64,000 bases of DNA from Cephalopachus bancanus (taxonomy: Eukaryota > Chordata > Mammalia > Primates > Tarsiidae), in contig JAPVLO010000383.1 in NCBI GenBank assembly GCA_027257055.1, forward strand, positions 62,001 through 126,000, written 5' to 3'. The translations under genes and the position numbers were made by a program. Positions 11,565 to 21,380 of the stretch are shown piece after piece. Numbering within the stretch: the first letter of the stretch is position 1; each line of letters starts with the position of its first letter. Below the pieces are notes generated by a model, which searched no databases, was not told the DNA's origin, and saw nothing but the letters and a program-made list of their open reading frames with translations.

Positions 11565-11640
11565 GCCTACCGCATGAGCACAAAGTGAGAAGGTGGCTGT
11601 CTGTAAGCAGGAAAGGAGCCCTCAACAAAACCTGAGTTGT
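11455..11640 (+). mobile_element. Second MLT1-type LTR segment with (CT)n
   Basis: Repeats the middle of the LTR at 10.3-10.7 kb: 'gtgtccttgtaaaaagaaac', a CT tract (about 11493-11561), 'tgcctaccgcatgagcacaa', 'agtgagaaggtggctgtctg', 'taagcaggaaaggagccctc', 'aacaaaacctgag'. Both outer ends are missing. The shared stretch is nearly identical to copy 1, closer than expected for two independent ancient LTR insertions. Confidence 0.8.
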
Positions 11641-12314
11641 GACTTCCAATATCAACTCACTAGAAACTCTTGGAACCCTTGGCATGACTAAAGAAAGTTT
11701 CCTTGTTAGTGTCAATCAACTTAGCCGTTGTTGAGAAAAATCTTTGTTCTTTGAATACATCGTTTTTAAAAGGAAAAGAAAAAAGAAAGCTTCCTTGTTT
11801 TCTTCTCTACTCATCATCGGTTGACCCTCTGTGATTCCCCGTGGTCGGTCAGCACGAATGCTTCTTTGTATTCCTTACAACCTATTGCAACATTTTTCAT
11901 CCTCTTCTTCAACAACCACTGAAAACAGATTTTGGAAACGCATGGTCTCCCCCAGTTGGATTTCTACAACTTTGTCAGTTTATTGTTAAACTGAAAATTG
12001 TTCCAGGAGATCCCCCTGCAAGGCCCATCGCCAGTTACTCAGCCTGGGAATCACACGAATGTGCGGGTCGCAGAATCCCACTGGTGTGTGTCTTGCTCAG
12101 GAGGCTGTGATCTAACCCTCGGCCAGGAAACAAATTCCATTCTCTCAAGTAGCCTTGGAGTTTTCCCTTTCTCGTTTAGGTTGGATCCTTGGAGTCCTCC
12201 TTGTCTGTCTTCTTCCACCCACCCTGCTGATGTGGAGCTCGGCTGATACATGAGACCTGAGTGGGCTTCCACAAGGCGGGAGTTTATGGGGCATTATTGG
12301 CTTCTTTCTGCTCC
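11641..12314. other. Unique sequence, no feature seen
   Basis: Overlapping short frames at 11841-12272 without recognisable domains. Confidence 0.4.
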
Positions 12315-12842
12315 AACACTATCTTCAAATCCTCTTTCTGCCACTTAAGAACTGTGTAATGGGCCAGGCTCAGTGGCTCAGCCTGTCATCCCAGCACTTT
12401 GGGAGGCTGAGGCGAGTGGATTGCTTGAGCCCGTGGGTTCGAGACCCACCCGGGCAACTTGGTAAGACCTCTACAAGAAATCAAAAATTAGCCAGGCGTG
12501 GTGGCACACACCTGTAGTTCCGGCTACTTGGAAGGCTGAGACAGAAGTGTCGCCAGAGCCCAGAAGGTCAAGGCTGTGTTGGCCGGGAGCGTGACACTGC
12601 ACTCCAGCCTGGGCGAAAGAGTGAGACTCCAACTCAAAAAAAAAAAAAAAAAAAAGAACTGTGTGACATTCAGCAAGTTACCTTAATCTTTTATAAGCCT
12701 TCATTTCTTCCTCTATCAGCGAAGTTCATAACAATAATACTAACTCCCAAGGTTATTGTGAGGATTAAATGAGATAGTGCACAAAACACACTTAGGACAG
12801 CAACTGTTACATCATAAATGCTCAACAATGATTATAGTTATT
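12315..12842 (+). mobile_element. MIR SINE, split by an Alu
   Basis: Left piece 'ttcaaatcctctttctgccacttaag' (12325-12360). Right piece from 12654: 'ctgtgtgacattcagcaag', 'ttcatttcttcctctatcag', 'ggttattgtgaggattaaat', 'gagatagtgcac', 'aatgctcaacaatgattat'. Together they give an almost complete MIR in family order, interrupted at 'agaactgtgt'. Confidence 0.85.
12361..12653 (+). mobile_element. Alu inserted into MIR, with TSD
   Basis: Full-length Alu ('gggccaggctcagtggctca' to A-run). The flanking duplication 'aagaactgtgt' lies inside the MIR, so the Alu clearly came second. Confidence 0.93.
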
Positions 12843-12961
12843 AAAACAGATGCCCCAGCCTGAGAGGCTTCCTGTATTTTAAGGTCATTTTTGCAGCCAG
12901 TTCCAGACCCATGGTCTCATTCATTATTCATTTTACTAGTGTAACTCTCAAAATGTAACTT

Positions 12962-13236
12962 TGGCTGGGCATAGCAGCTCACACCTGTAATCCCAGCACT
13001 TTTGGGAGGCCAGGGCGGGATGATTGCTTAAGGCCAAGAGTTCGAGACCAGCCTGGGCAACAAAGACAGACTCCATCTCTACAAAAAATAAAAAAATCAG
13101 CCTCCCACTCGGGAGGCTGAGGCAGGAGGATTGCAAGAGCCAAGAGTTCAAAGCTTCAGTGGGCTGTGATCATGCCACTGTACTTCAGCCTGGATTAATG
13201 CGTGAAACCCTGTCTCAGAAAAAAAACAAAAATGAA
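12962..13236 (+). mobile_element. AluJ-like element, diverged
   Basis: Starts 'ggctgggcatagcagctcac' and ends 'accctgtctcagaaaaaaaac'. The linker reads 'ctacaaaaaataaaaaaatc' and part of the right-arm head is missing. It ends 'cctgtctc' rather than the younger 'ccaactc', marking it as the older class. Confidence 0.88.
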
Positions 13237-13300
13237 AAGTATCATTTCTAAGTTTGACCACTGGATACCAGCTTCTGGTCCTAGAACAACTGTAGAGACT

Positions 13301-13566
13301 CTTTTTTTTTTTTTTGAGTTGGAGTCTCACTCGGTCGCCCAGACTGCAGCCTCGACCTGCTGGGCTTCGGCGATCCTTCCGCCTCAGCCTTCCAAGTAGC
13401 CGGAATTACAGGCATGCACTACCATGCCCGGCTGTTTTTTTGATTTATTGTAGAGATGAGGTCTTGCCAAGTTGCCCAGGCAGGTCTCGAACCCATGGGC
13501 TCAGGCAATCCACTCACCTCAGCCTCCCAAAGCGCGAGATTACAGGCTGAGCCACCAAGCCCGACT
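13301..13566 (-). mobile_element. Alu with small right-arm deletion, antisense, with TSD
   Basis: T-run, 'gagttggagtctcactcggt', ending 'gagccaccaagcccgac'. 'cagactgcagcctcgacc' lacks about 25 bp of the right arm. Duplication 'gtagagactc' / 'gcagagactc' flanks it. Confidence 0.92.
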
Positions 13567-13960
13567 TGCAGAGACTCATATCATCGCCTACATTTTATCT
13601 AACCTGACATCTTATTAATCTGAACATCAGGACCTATAATGGATAGGGCTACATTATGACTCATGGACACTTTCTCCTTAAAAAAGTAATAACGATTACA
13701 TTTTATGACTGAACTGGCATAAAAACAAATATAATCCAGGCTGTGTTTACTATTACATCCATTACTATTATGTTCTTTTTTCTAATTTTAAAAGAAATTA
13801 AGATGAAAACATTTCCATGAGCTCTGCAAAGTACCTTGAGCCTTAGTACCTACCATGTCTGAAGATAAAATTAGCCCTGATGGCAGGCGGACCACAGTGA
13901 GATTCAAGGAGCCCCAGTGTAGATATTACTATTCCGAAGACATAGCTAAAGATATTGGTG
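13567..13960. other. AT-rich unique sequence
   Basis: No recognised feature. Confidence 0.4.
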
Positions 13961-14266
13961 TAGCCAGGCTCGGTGGATCAGCTGTAATCCCGCGCCTTTG
14001 GGAGACTGAGGTGAGTGAATTGCTTGAATTCCCGTGGGTTCGAGACCCACCTGGGCAACTTGGCGAGACCTCATCTCTACAATAAATCAAAAATGAGCCG
14101 GGTGTGGTAGCGCGTGCCTGTAGTTCCAGCTACTCGGAAGGCTGAGGTGGAAGGATCGCCGGAGCCCAGCAGGTCGAGGCTGCAGTGGCCAGGAGCGGCC
14201 ACTGAACTCCAGTCTGGGTGACAGAGTGAGACTCCAACTCAAAAAAAAAAAAAAAAAAAAAAAAAA
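13961..14266 (+). mobile_element. Alu of the 'cccgcgccttt' subfamily, with TSD
   Basis: Carries 'taatcccgcgcctttgggag' in place of 'aatcccagcactttgggag', and 'gagcggccactg' in the right arm. Flanked by 'aaagatattggtgta' and 'aaagatactggtgta'. Confidence 0.93.
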
Positions 14267-15777
14267 GATACTGGTGTAACTCTTTTGTTGATGGGTACAG
14301 TAGAGCTATTTTTTGTTTAGATTAGAAAATAAAGTTTATTTAGAAAGTAAATTAGAGAGAGGGGAAGAGGAGATTCACCTCCCCAAGGTAGTGGAGGGGA
14401 CCAAAGCTTAAGAAAACATGGCCTGGCCATAGCTCAAACAGCACATGGCCACACCATAACTTGGCAAGGCAATGGCCGCAATGGAGCTATTACTAAAATC
14501 ATTCTTGTGGAACATTACTAGAATGACAACAGTGCGAAACCCTCTTAAGGGCAGCCAGTTCCAGACCCACAGTTTCCAGATGTCAGTCAGACCCATTGTC
14601 TCAGTGACCAGCTTGGAACCGTGGAGAAAATGGCACCAGAACCCAGTTCTCACCAGCTAGTAGTTTTGCACCACATGGATCCATCGCTCTTTGGGTCTTA
14701 TTGGATCTTATACCAAAATGTAGTTCAAAAGATTTGCTCCCCAGACCCTGATAGAATTGGACATCAGCTGTTACCTGTGGGATGGAATTTGAAACCTACC
14801 TTTGCCACTGTATTACCAACTTTGCCACTGTATTACCAACAACCATCTTTCAGCGTAAATTGATGATCGTTCGTTCTCCAGTCTGAGATAAGTTGATCTG
14901 AGTAGATAAGATTGACCATTACAGTCAATCTCTGATATAGTCTGTGGCTTTAGAAAATGACTTGGGTAATGGGATGCCCCAGTGGGAAAAGTCAAAGAGG
15001 TAGAAAAACAACAAAAGGTGTTAAATATTCAGTCTGTCAACAAATATCTGTTGACCATCTTCGCTCTACCAGGAGCGATGCTGGGCACTGGTCGCAGAAT
15101 TTGAAAGGAAGGAAAACTTTTGTCTTCCTATTCCAGTCATCCCAGGGGAGAGGACTCCTTTAGACATGGCACTGAAGTCTCAAAATCCAGGGAGCAAAAG
15201 GGGGGAAAGGGATGTACCAAGTGTCCTGGCAATAACGATTTCAGTTTTATGACAATACCCAGGTTAGTTATAGTCTCGAGACAACCCAAGACTGGACTTC
15301 ACAGCCTAAGGGACGGTGTTTGCCTAAAGTGATTAAGTATCCATTGACCTTTCTGAGAAACGCCCTGACACTATCTCACAGCCTTCCTAATCCAGCTCGG
15401 TCAATCCTCGTGTGTGCAAACTGGCAACATTTCCATAGGATAATTTCCATATCAAATATAGTGGATACTTTAAAACAGCACAGTATTTAAGATGAAATAC
15501 TGAGCCTAAATCGAGAGGCATTAAGAACAAAGGCCAGCTGTTGTGTCAATATACTTGATGAAGAAACATCTGGAATTGGTACAGCATTTAGACACATGGA
15601 CTGAAGATGCCCTTTGTGTGAGGAAACGTGCTCTTGGGGGGGGAAAGAACCATTGTGTTTGCACACAACTCACATGAGAAATGTGAAAGGACCTTAAAAT
15701 CCATGACTGTCTTCGGCTACTCTCCAGGAGTGAAGCGCGAAAGCTTTGAAAGGTATTGACTACAAGGCAGCCATGAT
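14267..15777. other. Unique sequence, no gene identified
   Basis: Sequence of average composition. The minus-strand frame at 14408-14653 and others carry no recognisable domain. A small tandem duplication lies at 14801-14840. Confidence 0.4.
14801..14840. repeat. Perfect 20-bp tandem duplication
   Basis: 'tttgccactgtattaccaac' occurs twice in direct succession without mismatch, so the duplication is recent or an assembly stutter. Confidence 0.95.
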
Positions 15778-15819
15778 AAACCATGAGGTTTTTTTTTTTT
15801 TTTTAAACCATGAGGTTTT
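15778..15819. repeat. Poly(T) flanked by 15-bp direct repeats
   Basis: 'aaaccatgaggtttt' at 15778-15792 and again at 15805-15819, with only Ts between. This is the footprint expected if target-primed reverse transcription copied only a poly(A) tail, leaving a TSD and no body. Confidence 0.85.
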
Positions 15820-15873
15820 AATGAAGTCATACACAGCGGCAGTTTGTAACGTTGCTTTAAGTTTTAGGAATCA

Positions 15874-16486
<613 letters not shown>

Positions 16487-16551
16487 GAAAGTTTTTGGAA
16501 TCGAGTATTCGCAGTGCCTCTAAGGGCATCTAAGTGGCCTTCACATCTTAG

Positions 16552-16940
16552 ATCTGTGCCGCCCAATGGGTTCGTGCAAGCCACATGCAAATTTAAAGGA
16601 ATCAAAATATAGTTTAAAATTTAGTTTCCCAGGCTCACTGCAGGTAGAGTATCCCTGGTTCGAAAATCTAAAATCCAAAACTGTGAGTGCCAACATGATG
16701 CACAAAGAAAAATGCCCACAGGAGCTTTTCAGATTTTGAATTCGGGGATTAGGGAATGCAGAATTGGTAAGAATATACAATGCAAATATTGCGAAATTCT
16801 AAAAAATTCCAAATTTGAAATATTTCTTTTGCCAAGCACTTCGTCGAAGGGACACAACCTGTACCCACATTTCAAGTACAGGAGGGTTGTGTGTGGCTGG
16901 TGGCCACTGTATTGGGTGGTACAGTCATAGACCAGTCCCG
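16552..16940. mobile_element. hAT non-autonomous element, interrupted
   Basis: Left end 'gatctgtgccgcccaatggg' and 'gccacatgcaaatttaaa', right end 'gtgtggctggtggccactgt' and 'attgggtggtacagtcatag' match the two ends of an old mammalian hAT MITE ('ctgtccaatag ... tggctaccatattggacagc'). The centre is replaced by the palindromic element at about 16642-16872. Confidence 0.6.
16642..16872. mobile_element. Palindromic Tc1/mariner (Tigger-like) MITE
   Basis: 'gtagagtatccctggttcga' and 'aaatctaaaatccaaaactg' at one end mirror 'aaaaaattccaaatttgaaat' and 'cgtcgaagggacacaacctg' at the other. Typical of the family 'gaccatccctaatccaaaaat'. A related copy lies at 18.1-18.4 kb. The exact family name is uncertain. 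Confidence 0.6.
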
Positions 16941-17075
16941 CCGTTGCAGAAAGCGTCTTTGGATAGCACCGTTAGACATTCAATAACCCACGTTGAACGA
17001 ATGAACGAATGACTGGTCGGCATTCAAAAGGGAAGAAAAGATTCTGCTTTTGTAAAAAGTTGAGTAACTCTTTTG

Positions 17076-17364
17076 GTTTTTTTTTTTTTTTTGAGTTGGA
17101 GTCTCACTCGGTCGCCCAAACTGGAGTGCAGTGGCCGCTTCCGGCCACCGCGCCTCAACCTGCTGGGCTCCGGCGATCCTTCCGCCTCAGCCTTCCGGGC
17201 AGCCGAAATTACAGGCATGCGCTACCACGCCCGGCTGAGTTTTTGATTTATTGTAGAGATGAGGTCTCGCTGCCCAGGCAGGTCTCGAACCCGCGGGCTC
17301 AGGCAATCCACTCACCTCAGCCTCCCAAAGGCGCGGGATTACAGGCTGAGCCACCGAGCCCGGC
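17076..17364 (-). mobile_element. Alu 'cccgcgccttt' subfamily, antisense, with TSD
   Basis: T-run, 'gagttggagtctcactcggt', linker 'gagtttttgatttattgtag', left arm 'ctcgctgcccaggcaggtct' and 'cccaaaggcgcgggattaca', end 'caccgagcccggc'. Flanked by 'tgagtaactctttt' on both sides. Confidence 0.93.
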
Positions 17365-17765
17365 TGAGTAACTCTTTTGAAAGAATACATCCTCTTTACT
17401 GGGGGGGGATAAAGACAGAGGTGAAGTGACAGCGTTCCATTTTAAGACGTGTATGTTATAGTCGACTTGGGCTTTGCTTAGAGTGACAAACTCCTCCTCT
17501 GAAACCTTCCCTAAAGTTCGCTTTGTTCCAGAAGACTTGTGTGGGTGGAGACTTTGAGGAGTTCGGGGTACAGACTGTATTTCAAGGATGTGTAGAAAGG
17601 CCTGATGGAATGAGGGTGGAGGCCACAGGAGCGTCCACCCACCACAGACAGACAGGAAATTAAGGACAGCTTTGAACTTCCGGAGGCCATGGAACTGGGC
17701 TCAAGCCAGTGTCCTTTCTAATTCAAGTATCTGGTGGATGTCTGGACTGTACTTGACATACTGCT
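17365..17765. other. Unique sequence, no feature seen
   Basis: Begins with a G8 run after the TSD. No frame or repeat recognised. Confidence 0.4.
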
Positions 17766-18097
17766 TCGGGGTTGGCAAAGTATAGTGTGCAGGTCAAGCC
17801 ATTCCCACCACCTGTATTTGTAAAGCCTACAGGTTGAGAATGATTTTTTACACTTTTAAATGATTTTTTAAAAAACCAAAAGACTGTCTAAAGACACACA
17901 AAATTGATACGTAATTCAGATTTCAGCGTTCGTAAAATTTCTGTTGGGACATGGTCACCTCATTTGTTTACCTATTGTCCATTGCTGACGTTCGTGTTAC
18001 AGAAGCTGAGTTGAGTGGTCACATGCGAGACCACGTGGCTTGCAAAGTTTAAAATACGGGCACCGTAGCCCTTTCTAGAAAAGTTGGTCAACCCCGG
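17766..18097. mobile_element. hAT non-autonomous element with visible TIRs
   Basis: Ends 'cggggttggcaaagta' and 'aaaagttggtcaacccc' are imperfect inverted repeats of the 'caggggttggcaaact' type. Internal 'accacctgtatttgtaaag', 'ggacatggtcacctcatttg', 'tttacctattgtccattgct' and 'gcttgcaaagtttaaaatac' follow family order. Confidence 0.72.
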
Positions 18098-18129
18098 TGC
18101 TACCTCATACACTGAGACATGGAATTTGC

Positions 18130-18362
18130 ATACTGGAAACAGTGTGAGTGTACCGTATTCAAAATACCTGAGACCGAGTGTTTGGGATTCGGGTCCCCCC
18201 CCCAAGTTTTGGAATGTTTGCATTCTGTTCAGCGTGCCTAAATTAAAAATCCAAAAGTCAAAATGCTCCAGTCGTACTCAAAATGCTGGTGCTCAAAAAG
18301 TTTCAGATTTTGGAGCCCTTCAGATTTTGAATTTTTAGATTAGGAATACTTAATCGGTACCA
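18130..18362. mobile_element. Second palindromic Tigger-like MITE
   Basis: 'attaaaaatccaaaagtcaa', 'aatgctggtgctcaaaaagt', 'ttcagattttggagcccttc' and 'agattttgaatttttagatt' match the element at 16.6 kb and its family. Strongly decayed at its left end. Confidence 0.55.
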
Positions 18363-18504
18363 CAAAACACTGAGCTAGAAATAGGTTACAGTAAGGCACG
18401 ACTGCCTCAGGGAAAACAGAACAAAACAGAAGATTTTAGAAGATGAGAGATGAACGGAGAGTAAGAACGAGTAGAGAATAACTTTGCAAGAAAAAACTCC
18501 ACAT

Positions 18505-18802
18505 ACAGGTGGTGGCTCACACCTGTAATCCCAGAACTCCAGGAGGCCAGTGCAGGAGGACCCCTTGAGCTCAGAGGTCCGAGACCAGTCAGGGCAACAT
18601 AGCAAGAGCCTGTCTCTACAAAAAACAAAAAACTATCTGGGTGTGGGGGTGCATGCCTGTAGTTCCAGTTACTCGGAAGGCTGAGGTAGGAGGATTGCTT
18701 GAGCCCAGGAGTTCAAGGTTACGGTGAGCCATGATCGTGCCTTCGCACTCCAGCCTGGGTGATAAAGCAAAACCTTGTTTCTAAAAAACAAACAGAAACA
18801 AA
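18505..18802 (+). mobile_element. AluJ-like element
   Basis: 'ggtggtggctcacacctgta' to 'aaaccttgtttctaaaaaac'. Old-type right arm 'ggttacggtgagccatgatc'. Several small indels. Confidence 0.88.
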
Positions 18803-19009
18803 ACTTCTACATCAAGTATAAACTGATAAAAAAAAAATTTTATTGGTGAGAGCGTAAAATTGGACCGAAGAACAGAATAAAACTGTGAGAACCAAGGCAA
18901 TGACATCTAACCTTTCTGAAGGTCAGTTCAACATCATGTGTTTATCCCTCACAGGGTTGGGGGGGGCAAAAAACTGGGCTTCCCCCATAAGGCCAATGCT
19001 CTAGGAACC

Positions 19010-19470
19010 CATTAGCATCAGTGGACCAGCTAGCAGGGTTGTCAGAGGCTGCATTCGGCTTCGGTGAATTTTTTTGGGAGATTCTTGCCACAAGTTTGCC
19101 CATTTCATGATGGTTGATTGACAAGCACACCCGCCGTTTTTGACCAAAATCAACATGACTCCCTCCCTATTCACCCAATCTCGCCCTGAAGGAGACCTTT
19201 TTCTTTTGTTTCCCCAGATGAAAAAAAGTCCTCAAAGGGAAACATTTAACTGATATGGAAAGAGGTGAAACAAAAAACAGCAGGACCACTAAAAAACATC
19301 AAAACTGAAGAGTTCAAAAACTATCTTGAGCAGTGGAAAAAGCATCTCAATAGGTGCATCGCATCAAGTGGAGAGTTCTTTGAAGGTGGCTGGAGTGTAA
19401 ACGTGAAGGAATACATACACACTTCTCTAAATAAATTCTGGGGTCTTGGGGGGGTCCTCCCTCATATTTT
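19010..19470 (+). mobile_element. Mariner-family DNA transposon fossil (copy 2)
   Basis: 3' half of a mariner transposase: 'PPYSPNLALKE' (about 19160; the family Asp of YSPD reads Asn here), then after a frameshift 'LKNIKTEEFKNYLEQWKK' and 'CIASSGEFFEGG', the hallmark mariner C-terminus, in an open frame 19265-19588 that runs past the end of the domain. The 5' half is missing or unreadable. Inactive. Confidence 0.85.
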
Positions 19471-19872
19471 GATGCTCAAATGCGCAAATATAAATAAAAG
19501 CACTTTGCCACACGAGAGTAAGGTAGAATACCTACTGACAACAAGTATGATTAAGGAGTTGAATGCCCATTGGAGACAGATGAAATGATAGACAATACTT
19601 CACAGGGGTATCGATTGACAAAGTATTTCAAAATACCTAACAAAAATATCATGGAGTGGCAGCTGGGCCAGGTGACCTCCCAGCAGGAAAGAGACATGGA
19701 AACACAGAAGAAACAGAAAAGTCTGTGGATATTCAAGTCGGAGAGAGATGAGCAGTAAGAAACAGGCCCTACTGCTGAGTCCTTACGAGATTGGAAGGAA
19801 ATAGTTCTGGCAGATAGAAGAAGCATCAGCTAAGTTGTGGTCCCTAGTCTCCTTGGAGAAATAAGAAAACAC
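19471..19872. other. Unique sequence, no feature seen
   Basis: The open frame extending from the mariner relic has no further domain. Confidence 0.35.
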
Positions 19873-19971
19873 ATTGGACCAACCATGCTGCCCATCAAAG
19901 CTGGAGTAAATAAAAAAAATGTGGCCCATAGGCACAATGGAATATTGTGAGTCCATATGTTTGTCCTTCTA
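19873..19971 (+). mobile_element. Small L1 fragment with inverted junction
   Basis: 'ccaaccatgctgcccatcaa', 'agctggagtaaataaaaaaa' and 'gcacaatggaatattgtg' are L1 in plus sense. The next 22 bases ('agtccatatgtttgtcc', 'ttct') are L1 in minus sense, from the part that should follow. An inversion breakpoint therefore lies at about 19948. Confidence 0.75.
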
Positions 19972-20242
19972 AGAACAAGACATAGCAAGGGCCTAGGAAC
20001 AAAGTGGAGATGGTGCAGCCAATGCCGTGAATTTAGGCACATGGCAGCACAATCAACAGCTGGACACACTGCCCACAGCTGACCCGATAAACCTCTTTGA
20101 AAAGCAAATGAGTAGAAAAACTGGCTCAGATTACCCCCCAGAAAAGTGTCCTGAGCAACCGGGGAACCACAGAGTTCTCCTGACCCTGCCGCACAAAGGA
20201 CAACAATGAAAGGGACAGTGGCTTCAGAGCAGTGCTGCAGAG

Positions 20243-20900
20243 GCCGCTGCTCTGGTCTGAGTGTTTGTGCCCCCCCCAGATTTGTATGTCGACATCCCAA
20301 CCCCCATGGTGATGCCATTGGAGGGGGGCTCAGAAGGTGATGATGTCATGAGGTCTCCACCCTCATGAATGGGGTCCGTGCCCATATGAAAGAGGCCTCA
20401 GGTTGGGCTCGGTGGCTCAGCCTGTCATCCCAGCACTTTGGGAGGCCGAGATGAGTGGATTGCCTGAGCCCGTGTGTTCGAGACCCGCCTGGGCAACTTA
20501 GTGAGACCTCGTCTCTACAATAAATCAAAAAATTAGCCAGATGTGGTGGTGCGTGCCTGTAGTTCCAGCTACTTGGAAGGCTGAGGCGGAAGGATCACTG
20601 GAGCCCAGCAGGTTGAGGCTGCGGTGGCCAGGAGCGTGCCACTGCACTCCAGTCTGGGTGACAGAGTGAGACTCCAGCTCAAAAAAAAAAGAGGCCTCAG
20701 AAAGCTGCCCTGTACCTTCCAGTACGTCAAGACACCATGACAAGGTACCATCCGTGAATCAGTTTTTGGGTCCTCCCCCGGCACTGAATCTGCCAGCACC
20801 TTGATCCTAGACTTCCCAGCCTCCAGAACTGTGAGTAATAAACTTCTGTGGTTCACGAGCTACTCACTGGATGACTCTGTCCCAACAACCCAGACAAGTC
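20243..20900 (+). mobile_element. MaLR LTR split by an Alu
   Basis: Left piece: 'gatttgtatgtcgacatccc', 'ccatggtgatgccattggag', 'gatgtcatgaggtctccacc', 'ctcatgaatggggtcc'. Right piece from 20691: 'cactgaatctgccagcacct', 'tgatcctagacttcccagcc', 'tccagaactgtgagtaataa'. Continuous MaLR LTR once the Alu is removed. Confidence 0.85.
20403..20690 (+). mobile_element. Alu inserted into the MaLR LTR
   Basis: 'ggttgggctcggtggctcag' to A-run. Flanked by the duplication 'agaggcctcag' on both sides, inside the LTR. Confidence 0.94.
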
Positions 20901-21071
20901 AAGGAAGCCACCAGCCCTGATCATCTGATTACATTGCTAGGGCCTCTCCCAAGCCTTGGAAAGGGGACTGTGAGAATGATGGACCCTGGGAGCTTAACAG
21001 TCATGACTCAATTCATCTCTGCTGGTTATTAACCCAGCCATGGACTTCTCGGTTCCTCCAAAAAATAAAAC

Positions 21072-21380
21072 TAGCTGGGCTCGGTGGCTCAGCCTGTAAC
21101 CCCAGCACTTTAGGAGGCTGAGGTGAGTGGACTGCCTGAGCCTGCAGGTTCGAGACTCGCCTGGGAAACTTGGTGAGACCTCATCTCTGCAATAAATCAA
21201 AAAATTAGCCGGGCGTGGTGGCGTGCGCCTGTAGTTCCGGCTACTCGGAAGGCTGAGGCGGAAGGATCGCCGGAGCCTAGCAGGTCGAGGCTGCGGTGGC
21301 CGGGAGCGGCCACTGCACTGCAGTCTGGGCGACGGAGTGAGACTCCAACTCAAAAAATAAAAATAAAAAATAAAAATAAA
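21072..21380 (+). mobile_element. Alu, full-length
   Basis: 'tagctgggctcggtggctca' to 'actccaactc' and an A-rich (AAAATA)n tail. Young-type right arm 'ggtggccgggagcggccact'. Confidence 0.92.

Noticed and set aside
13961..14266. tRNA-like B-box motif 'ggttcgagacc'
   Set aside because: It is the internal RNA polymerase III promoter of an Alu, with no cloverleaf around it.
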